Shown here piece after piece: positions 22,666-28,124 of a stretch of 28,124 nt of DNA (positions are counted from its first letter, which is position 1; each line of letters starts with the position of its first letter). The stretch comes from an uncultured Oscillospiraceae bacterium (GTDB taxonomy: Bacteria; Bacillota; Clostridia; Oscillospirales; Acutalibacteraceae). The stretch covers positions 1 through 28,124 of the forward strand of contig CAJJNV010000026.1 in the NCBI GenBank assembly GCA_905193225.1. The letters are read 5' to 3'. The translations under genes and the position numbers were made by a program. The notes beneath the pieces were generated by a model. That model had not been told where the DNA came from. It did not search any database and saw only the letters and a program-made list of their open reading frames with translations.

Positions 22666-25110
22666 TTACATTATCCCCTCGGGGTTCATGTCGGCAAACA
22701 CCGTTACCCTTCCCGAAATTTTGCCGGTTTCACAAAGCACCTCTTTAAGGGCGCTGCGAAAGGCCTTTGTATTTTTACACTTGATTATTATTCTATATCG
22801 GAATTTTCCGCCGACCTTGAGAATGCCCGCGGGGGCCGGACCCATGACTCTTACGGTTAAGTCGGAATATCTTTCCGAAACGGTCTTTTGCAGAATTTCA
22901 AGGCATTTTTTCGCCGTGCTTTCGGCCTGCTCGCGGTTTGCCGAAACAAATCCCAGCATACAAATATCGCAAAAAGGCGGGTATTCCATAACCCTTCTCA
23001 GGCTCATTTCCTTTTCAAAAAATGCGTCGTAATCCTGGGAAGCCGCCATTTCGATGATGTCCTCGTCGGGAGAGATGGTCTGAAGGACGCTTATGCCCTC
23101 TCCCGAGGCTCTTCCCGCTCTGCCTATGACCTGGGTCAGCAGTGAAAAAGCCCGCTCGTATGCCCTGAAATCGCTGTTATAAACGGCCTGATCGGCATTG
23201 AGCACGCCTACAAGATCCACATCCTCAAAATCAAGTCCCTTGGCCACCATTTGAGTGCCGATGAGAATATCGTATTCCCCCCGTGAGAATGCGGCCAGCT
23301 TTTCGGCGTGGGAATTTTTCGCCATTGTGGTGTCGGCGTCCATTCTTAAAATTCTCGCGTCGGGCAACAGCTTTTTAAGGCTGTCCTCGGCAAACTGGGT
23401 GCCCATTCCCGACATTTTTATAAACTCTCCGCCGCATTCAGGACACCTTTCGGGCAGCGGCTTTGAAGCCCCGCAATAGTGGCATACAAGTCTTCCGTTT
23501 GCCTTGTGATAGGACATTGAAATGCTGCAATTGTCGCAGGTCAGGGTCTTTCCGCAGGAAACGCAGGCTATGTGGGTGTTATATCCCCTGCGGTTGAGCA
23601 AGAGTATCGATTGCTTGTGCTGTGAAAGCTTTTGCTCAAGCAGCGACAGCAGTCGGCCGCTTATCATTGTAAGGTTTCCCTGTCTGATTTCCTCCCGCAT
23701 ATCAACCGTTTCAACCTTGGGAAGAGGGGCGTCATTGTATCTTTTTGTGATTTTGGCGAGGGTATACTTTCCCTCCCTGGCCTTGGCGTAGCTTTCAATC
23801 GACGGAGTGGCCGAGCAAAGCAGCAACAGGGCATTGTTTTTTGCCGCGCGGAATCTGGCCGCGTCCCTTGCGTGAAACCTCGGGGCAGCCTCGGATTTAT
23901 ATGTGTGTTCCTGCTCCTCGTCGATGATGATAAGGCCGAGATTCTCAAGGGGAGCAAACACCGCCGAGCGGGTACCCACGGCTATTTTAGCCTCTCCCCG
24001 CTTCACCCTTTTCCATTCGTCAAGCCGTTCTCCGAGGGAAAGCCGACTGTGGAAAACCGCAATACTGTCGCCGAATCGTCCTTTAAAAACAGACAGCAGC
24101 TGCGGGGTAAGGGATATTTCGGGTACCATAACGATTACATCTTTTTTATTTTTCAAGGCCTCGTCGATGAGCTTTAGGTAAACGCCGGTTTTTCCGCTGC
24201 CGGTCACGCCGTATAGAAGACCGCAGCCCGCCTTTCCGCTTTTCATCATGCCGTTGAAGGTGTTAAAAGCGGCCTTTTGCTGAGCGTTAAGCGTTATCCT
24301 GCGCTCGCCCTCTGCCGTCACTTCAGGAGTGCGATAAACCTCCGAATCGTAAAGTTCTATGATTTCCTTCTTTTCGAGAGCCTTCACCACCGATTCTCCG
24401 ACGCCCGTGAAATAGCATATTTCCTTAACCGTGGCGGCTCCGATCTCGCAAAGCAGCTTTATGACCTCGTTTTGCTTCGGAGTGATTTTTGAAAGCTCGG
24501 CAAGCTCCTGTTCGCTTTTTATGAGCCGCGCCGTTCTGACCGTCATGTCCCCGGTTTTTCGGTCGGCGCTTTCGGTCGCCGTGCAAATACCTTCCTTTAA
24601 CGCCGAGGACAGCGTCTCGGGAGAAAATTTAAGCTCTCCCACAAGCCGCTGTCTTTCGATGCCCTTCGGCTGGGTTTTCAAGAGCTCGTAAAGCTTGCAA
24701 AGACTTTTTGAAAGTAAATTGAGATTTTCCTGCGTTATGTTTTCGGCGGCAAAATATTTAAGGCTTGTCCTTATGTTCATTCCCGAGGGGAGCATGGCCT
24801 TAAAGCTGTCGTAAAGAGGACAGAAATTCTGCTCGGAGATGTATTTTCCGAGCTCAAGCATTTCGTCGTTTAAAACAGGCTCGCCGTCCAAAACATCGGC
24901 TACCTCTTTAAGGCCTTCCGGCAAGGAATCCTCCTGCTTTTTATACATAACCATACCAACCCGCGAGGCGGCGCCTCTGCCGAAGGGCACCTGCACCCTG
25001 CATCCGACGATGTTTTGTTTAAAAAGATGCTCGGGCAGGACATAATCAAAGGGCTTGTCAAAATGATAAGCCGTTTGCTCTACCGCCACACCGACGATGA
25101 CAACACCCAT
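22666..25110 (-). CDS. priA: Primosomal replication-restart helicase PriA
   Basis: About 814 residues from ATG 25110 (MGVVIVGVAVEQTAYHF), which has AAAGGGGG upstream; an ATG 54 bases earlier lacks one. PriA recognises stalled forks and D-loops, unwinds with 3'-to-5' polarity and loads the primosome. The order is the N-terminal 3'-end-binding domain (FDYVLP...VQVPFGRG), a winged-helix region, Walker A GVTGSGKT, and Walker B IIIDEEQEHTYK (DEEQ where DEEH is common). The zinc-binding insert has eight Cys as CVSC, CDNC, CHYC and CPEC, followed by helicase motifs through GTQMVAKGLDF and QVIGRAGR. It is the last gene of the yicC-remA-gmk-rpoZ run. The 150-base gap to rpoZ contains no coaBC. Confidence 0.97.
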   Translation of the reverse strand: MGVVIVGVAVEQTAYHFDKPFDYVLPEHLFKQNIVGCRVQVPFGRGAASRVGMVMYKKQEDSLPEGLKEVADVLDGEPVLNDEMLELGKYISEQNFCPLYDSFKAMLPSGMNIRTSLKYFAAENITQENLNLLSKSLCKLYELLKTQPKGIERQRLVGELKFSPETLSSALKEGICTATESADRKTGDMTVRTARLIKSEQELAELSKITPKQNEVIKLLCEIGAATVKEICYFTGVGESVVKALEKKEIIELYDSEVYRTPEVTAEGERRITLNAQQKAAFNTFNGMMKSGKAGCGLLYGVTGSGKTGVYLKLIDEALKNKKDVIVMVPEISLTPQLLSVFKGRFGDSIAVFHSRLSLGERLDEWKRVKRGEAKIAVGTRSAVFAPLENLGLIIIDEEQEHTYKSEAAPRFHARDAARFRAAKNNALLLLCSATPSIESYAKAREGKYTLAKITKRYNDAPLPKVETVDMREEIRQGNLTMISGRLLSLLEQKLSQHKQSILLLNRRGYNTHIACVSCGKTLTCDNCSISMSYHKANGRLVCHYCGASKPLPERCPECGGEFIKMSGMGTQFAEDSLKKLLPDARILRMDADTTMAKNSHAEKLAAFSRGEYDILIGTQMVAKGLDFEDVDLVGVLNADQAVYNSDFRAYERAFSLLTQVIGRAGRASGEGISVLQTISPDEDIIEMAASQDYDAFFEKEMSLRRVMEYPPFCDICMLGFVSANREQAESTAKKCLEILQKTVSERYSDLTVRVMGPAPAGILKVGGKFRYRIIIKCKNTKAFRSALKEVLCETGKISGRVTVFADMNPEGIM

Positions 25111-25259
25111 CAGACAAGCCCCCTTTAAATTATTTTGATTTTTAAACAACCGATATACAAACATCGGTTACCTGTCGAACATCCGCCGCAAAACAAAGCG
25201 CTCTGTCCGTTTTGCGGTATCTCGGCAAGCTCCGACAACGGCTTTTCACCGCGCCGCAG

Positions 25260-25442
25260 TCATTTTCCACACTTTTCCTCGGCCAGTTCTTCCATGGCAA
25301 GCGTCACCGGCTTTTCAACAAGAATCTCGTCGTTTTGCTGGGCACGCTTGCTTATAAGGCGGGCGCGCTTTGCCACATCGATAACAAGATCGTAACGGTT
25401 TTCATAAGCGTTGATAAGTTTTCCTATTGCAGGGTTAAGCAT
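25260..25442 (-). CDS. rpoZ: RNA polymerase omega subunit
   Basis: 60 residues: MLNPAIGKLINAYENRYDLV, then DVAKRARLISKR, then EKPVTLAMEELAEEK. The ARNRYxLV-AKRAR core and the KPVTxAxEElA end are diagnostic of omega, which helps assemble and stabilise the beta' subunit. It is short but complete for a Firmicutes omega. The start overlaps the gmk stop by eight bases (ATGCTTAA), which indicates translational coupling, and GAGGTG lies just upstream inside gmk. Confidence 0.93.
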   Translation of the reverse strand: MLNPAIGKLINAYENRYDLVIDVAKRARLISKRAQQNDEILVEKPVTLAMEELAEEKCGK

Positions 25443-26043
25443 TTTTAAGCACCTCGTTGATAAAATTGATATTTCGCTCGGTCTTTTGGCGATCCGAAAG
25501 AATTATTCTTTCAAAGGCCTCGGCCGCTTGTTCCAAACTGTCGTTCACCACAATATAGTCGTAAAAAACCGATTTTTTCATTTCCTCAATAGCCTTGTCA
25601 AGGCGTTTTTCAAGCTGTTCGGGAGTTTCGGTGGCCCTGCCCGAAAGGCGCTTTTTAAGAAGCTCCACCGACGGCGGAAGAATGAAAATGCTGATTGCCT
25701 CGGGCATCTCGGCCTTTATCTTTTCGGCGCCGACGGTTTCCACCTCGACAAGCACGTCCTTGCCCTCGCTTATCCATTTTTCGATGGGCTCCTTGGGGGT
25801 TCCGTAAAAATTGCCGCAATATTCGGCATATTCGAGAAGCCTGTTTTGCTCTATCAGCTCTTTAAAGGCCTCAACAGTCACAAAGCTGTATTTCTCGTCG
25901 TCGCTTTTATCTCTCTTCGGCCGCGTTATTGTCGAAACGGAAAATTCAACATCTTCGTGGCGGTCGAAATAAGTCTTCAGCAGGGTATCCTTTCCGCATC
26001 CCGAGGGACCGGAAATAATAAACAGTCTTCCCTTTTCCTTCAT
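25435..26043 (-). CDS. gmk: Guanylate kinase
   Basis: 202 residues. It phosphorylates GMP/dGMP to GDP/dGDP with ATP. The P-loop is ISGPSGCGKDT (residues 9-19), with Asp where Gly/Ser/Thr is usual. The GMP-binding STITRPKR segment (about 37-44) and LLEYAEYCGNFYGTPK (about 69-84) follow, then ILPPSVELLKKRLSGRATET as the lid region. ATG 26043 is preceded by a strong GAGGAGGA ribosome binding site. It lies 12 bases behind remA and overlaps rpoZ, so all three are one transcript. Confidence 0.95.
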   Translation of the reverse strand: MKEKGRLFIISGPSGCGKDTLLKTYFDRHEDVEFSVSTITRPKRDKSDDEKYSFVTVEAFKELIEQNRLLEYAEYCGNFYGTPKEPIEKWISEGKDVLVEVETVGAEKIKAEMPEAISIFILPPSVELLKKRLSGRATETPEQLEKRLDKAIEEMKKSVFYDYIVVNDSLEQAAEAFERIILSDRQKTERNINFINEVLKNA

Positions 26044-26055
26044 TTTATCCTCCTC

Positions 26056-26295
26056 TTATCTGCCGCTTTCCATTCCCGAAACAAGCTTTTCGGGAGAAAG
26101 ATAGGAAAGCACAACATGGCCGCTGTCGCACACGATAACCGAGCCGGTTTTTCTGCCCTGGGTGGCGTCGACCAGCAACCCCTGAGCCCTCGCCTCGGTC
26201 ACCACTCTTTTAATGGGAGCGGAATCGGGATTGATGACCGAAATAATTCTGTCTGCGGCAAGAAGATTGCCGAATCCGATACCTACAAGTTCCAT
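26056..26295 (-). CDS. remA: RemA-family DNA-binding regulator (DUF370)
   Basis: 79 residues: MELVGIGFGNLLAADRIISV, then NPDSAPIKRVVTEAR, LLVDATQGRKTGSVIV and DSGHVVLSYLSPEKL. The GFGN...RIIS...PDSAPIKR...DATxGRxT pattern is specific to RemA/YlzA, which in Bacillus activates biofilm-matrix and osmoprotection genes through arrays of direct repeats. Its place between yicC and gmk is conserved across Firmicutes. The ribosome binding site AAGGTGAG is well spaced. Confidence 0.95.
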   Translation of the reverse strand: MELVGIGFGNLLAADRIISVINPDSAPIKRVVTEARAQGLLVDATQGRKTGSVIVCDSGHVVLSYLSPEKLVSGMESGR

Positions 26296-26338
26296 TTTCT
26301 CACCTTATCCAATGTTCTGAAAAATCATTTTAAGACGA

Positions 26339-27217
26339 TTATTCTATATTCTGAATTTGTTCCCTGATCTTTTCAAGCTCGGATTTAACATCCACGACCA
26401 CCTGAGAAATGTCGGTGTTTTGGGATTTGGAGCCGATGGTGTTGATCTCGCGGTTGCTTTCCTGCAAAACGAAGTCAAGCTTGCGCCCGATGGGATCGTC
26501 GCTTTCGAGAAGATCCTTTATCTGGGACATATGACTGCGCAGTCTGACCGTTTCCTCGTCCACGGCGATTTTATCGGCAAATATTGCCGCCTCGGTTATA
26601 AGCCTCTGCTCGTCTATTCCGCGGTCCTCAAGCAGCTCTTTAAGCTTGGTTTCAAGCCTTATGCGGTATTTTTCCACCGTTTCGGGAGCCTTGCTTTCGA
26701 CGATCGACACCATATCGAGAATACTGTCGGTTTTTTCAAGAATGTCGTCCTTCAGCTTTTGCCCTTCGACCTTTCTCATTTCGATAAAACGGTCGACCGC
26801 CCTTTCGGCAACCGCCTTAACCTGCTGCCAAAGAGCCTCCTCGTCCTCTTCTCCCTTTTTGACCGAAAAAACACCGGGAAAACGGGCAATCACCGACGGA
26901 GAGAGCTTTTCGGCCGTCTCGCATATGTCGGACACCTCTTTAAGAGCGTTGGCGTATCCCTTTACAAGGGCGGTGTTGACCGATACGGTGCAGTTTTCGT
27001 CCTCCGATGCCTCTATCGAAAGGAAAAGATCTATCTTTCCCCTTGAAACGCGGGAACGGACATAGGATTTAAGCTTTTCTTCCAAAAATCCGAAGGAAGC
27101 GGGCACCCGACAGGAAAATTCAAAATAGCGGTGGTTGACCGATTTGATCTCCACCGATATGTTTCTTCCCGAACCGTCGTCCTCAAAGCGACCGTATCCC
27201 GTCATACTTTTGACCAT
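26339..27217 (-). CDS. yicC: YicC/YloC-family endoribonuclease
   Basis: 292 residues from ATG 27217 (MVKSMTGYGR). Longer in-frame starts are excluded because the promoter lies at 27246-27274 and transcription should begin near 27239. Family hallmarks are the N-terminal KSMTGYGR, the SVEIKSVNHRYFEFSCR stretch (about 22-38), RGKIDLFL, and the C-terminal RKLDFVLQESNREINTIGSK with Q-E-NRE-NT-GSK, the conserved C-terminal block associated with catalysis. Members cut RNA and affect sRNA turnover in E. coli. It is the first gene of the operon. Confidence 0.95.
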   Translation of the reverse strand: MVKSMTGYGRFEDDGSGRNISVEIKSVNHRYFEFSCRVPASFGFLEEKLKSYVRSRVSRGKIDLFLSIEASEDENCTVSVNTALVKGYANALKEVSDICETAEKLSPSVIARFPGVFSVKKGEEDEEALWQQVKAVAERAVDRFIEMRKVEGQKLKDDILEKTDSILDMVSIVESKAPETVEKYRIRLETKLKELLEDRGIDEQRLITEAAIFADKIAVDEETVRLRSHMSQIKDLLESDDPIGRKLDFVLQESNREINTIGSKSQNTDISQVVVDVKSELEKIREQIQNIE

Positions 27218-27245
27218 ATGCACACATCCCTTTAGATTTCCTTTT

Positions 27246-27274
27246 ATTATATCGCCAAAGCTGCCGTTTGTCAA
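27246..27274 (-). promoter_or_regulatory. Consensus promoter of the yicC-remA-gmk-rpoZ-priA operon
   Basis: On the minus strand TTGACA (27269-27274), exactly 17 bases, TATAAT (27246-27251). Both hexamers are perfect. The leader is about 20 bases with AAAGGGA as ribosome binding site. Confidence 0.92.
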
Positions 27275-27581
27275 GATTTCTCGGCCGTTATGACGGAATT
27301 TTCTGCGGGCTTGAAATATCGGCTTTTGCCGTTTAATGTTATCTTGCGTTCCTGCGGCTTTTTGTGCTACAATATATATGTAATCGTTACGGCACGGTGC
27401 TCTCGTTTTTTATTGAGTCCGCTCGGTAAAACGGTCGATTCCCTTTTCTTTGCCGCTGCATTTATGCGGAAAAAACACCTCCCGCCGAAGGTTCGTAACC
27501 AGCATATTTAAAAGAGCAATGTGCAATATGCCGTTTAATATTACACCCCGGGTAAAAAGCAAAGATTTCTCGGTACAACCG
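27275..27581 (+). other. Non-coding region with a possible plus-strand promoter
   Basis: About 300 bases with no supported gene; the short frames here lack ribosome binding sites and protein-like composition. A possible plus-strand promoter, TTGCGT (27344-27349), 18 bases, TACAAT (27368-27373), reads toward the terminator at 27582 and would give an untranslated RNA of about 235 nt. GTAA-TCG-TTAC and CCGC/GCGG dyads lie inside. Confidence 0.35.
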
Positions 27582-27613
27582 AAAAATCCTGCCACTTTTG
27601 TGACAGGATTTTT
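27582..27613. terminator. Bidirectional terminator
   Basis: AAAAATCCTG (27582-27591) pairs with CAGGATTTTT (27604-27613), extended by CAC/GTG inside. It has A and T runs on both sides. It serves the minus-strand ORF at 27658-27840 and any plus-strand transcript from the left. Confidence 0.85.
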
Positions 27614-27657
27614 CTCCCATTATGTTTTATACAAAAGAATCGGGGAAACCAAAATGA

Positions 27658-27840
27658 TCAATCTATTGTCAGGAATTCTTTGTCAATAATATCCTTCAAA
27701 GTTTTGGCGGCTTCTCCGGTAAGATGAATTGTGTCATGAGTTGTTGTGCGCAAAATAAGAGTGCCTTCTGCGATCTCATATGTGCATTCGCTGTCTACAA
27801 CACCTGCCAGTGATGTTTCTGTTTCCGGTAGGTGCGCCAC
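27658..27840 (-). CDS. Small unknown protein
   Basis: 60 codons starting at GTG 27840: MAHLPETETSLAGVVDSECT, then EIAEGTLILRTTTHDTIHLT, then AAKTLKDIIDKEF. It reads like a compact beta-beta-helix protein and looks coding. However, a TAA lies two codons upstream and there is no ribosome binding site, so it may be 5'-truncated or use an unusual start. A terminator follows directly. No family is recognised. Confidence 0.45.
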   Translation of the reverse strand: MAHLPETETSLAGVVDSECTYEIAEGTLILRTTTHDTIHLTGEAAKTLKDIIDKEFLTID

Positions 27841-27985
27841 AATTTAAAATAAGGTGCAAAATCATTGAAATCGACCCCTAAAAACAACGGCAGGGTCGGG
27901 TAGCTTTTTTTACATTTCCTTTGTTATGAGCCGCTCGTCATGCGTTTATTTAACATCTTGGTTTTGCCTAAAAAGAAAAATTTAA

Positions 27986-28010
27986 AAGCCTTCGGATAAA
28001 CCGAAGGCTT
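27986..28010 (-). terminator. Hairpin terminator
   Basis: Perfect 10-bp stem AAGCCTTCGG/CCGAAGGCTT with a 5-base loop. The minus strand continues TTAAATTTTTC, so it is read best leftwards. Confidence 0.65.
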
Positions 28011-28083
28011 ATTTGCTCTCAAAAAAACCGACCAAACAAATTGCAATGTTTTGTATCAAATAATCAAAAGCACCTATACGACA

Positions 28084-28119
28084 ACAGCCAAGCCCGGTTT
28101 TGAGCTTGGCTGTGTTTCT
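28084..28119 (+). terminator. Hairpin terminator at the right edge
   Basis: 10-bp stem ACAGCCAAGC/GCTTGGCTGT (28084-28093 and 28104-28113), followed by GTTTCTTC. Confidence 0.65.
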
Positions 28120-28124
28120 TCATT

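Larger units (their letters stand above)
27841..28124. other. Terminator-rich non-coding end of window
   Basis: No gene is supported. A weak CGACCC/GGGTCG dyad followed by a run of T residues lies at about 27871-27912. The two stronger hairpins are listed separately. A gene ending just beyond the right edge, or transcripts from both sides, would explain the clustering. Confidence 0.4.

Noticed and set aside
25411..26367. 318-codon plus-strand ORF across rpoZ, gmk and remA
   Set aside because: It is antisense to three well-identified genes and has no ribosome binding site.

Overview
The window looks like chromosomal DNA of a Gram-positive anaerobe of the class Clostridia, probably a gut Oscillospirales/Ruminococcaceae-type organism. 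The reasons are the yicC-remA-gmk-rpoZ-priA gene order at the right end, a sortase-type surface protein ending in IPKTG, RHS/polymorphic-toxin debris, strong TTGACA/TATAAT promoters with 17-bp spacers, GGAGG-type ribosome binding sites, and many U-tailed terminators. This taxonomic call is an inference from gene content; no rRNA is present.

Region 1 (1-6396) is a decaying accessory island of polymorphic-toxin type. It opens inside the 3' end of a large ORF whose C-terminal domain looks like an RHS-associated effector. That ORF is ATGA-coupled to a lipoprotein that could be its immunity protein. A frameshifted RHS remnant follows, whose C-terminal ORF is ATGA-coupled in the same way to a membrane-anchored, RCC1-like protein. 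Next come an M16 metallopeptidase, another membrane protein, a small unknown protein and several truncated gene fossils. Two of these fossils share the same N-terminal leader. The island ends against the 3' side of a tRNA-Leu(CAG) gene.

Region 2 (6484-12074) is dominated by two diverged direct repeats of about 573 bp. Each carries a conserved upstream region, a sigma-A-type promoter and a gene for an 84-residue acidic protein. Between them, on the minus strand, lies a 4.1-kb ORF that is a fragment of a phage/conjugative-element large polyvalent protein. It contains an HExxH metallopeptidase, an ADP-ribosyltransferase-like domain and a MuF-C-like domain. It has no ribosome binding site and is probably truncated at both ends.

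Region 3 (12075-22573) holds plus-strand envelope and signalling genes, mostly single transcription units. They are a Gpi18-like GT-C mannosyltransferase, a TetR regulator with a likely autoregulatory operator, a collagen-like membrane-anchored protein, and a 1000-residue GLUG/Cys-rich surface protein with an IPKTG sorting signal. The promoter of the last has two 13-bp boxes spaced 20 bp apart. The region ends with a GGDEF-EAL protein that is predicted to be a c-di-GMP phosphodiesterase.

Region 4 (22666-28124) is a housekeeping operon on the minus strand, yicC-remA-gmk-rpoZ-priA, driven by a near-consensus promoter. CoaBC, which often sits between rpoZ and priA in Firmicutes, is absent. Beyond it lie a terminator-rich non-coding stretch and one small uncertain ORF.
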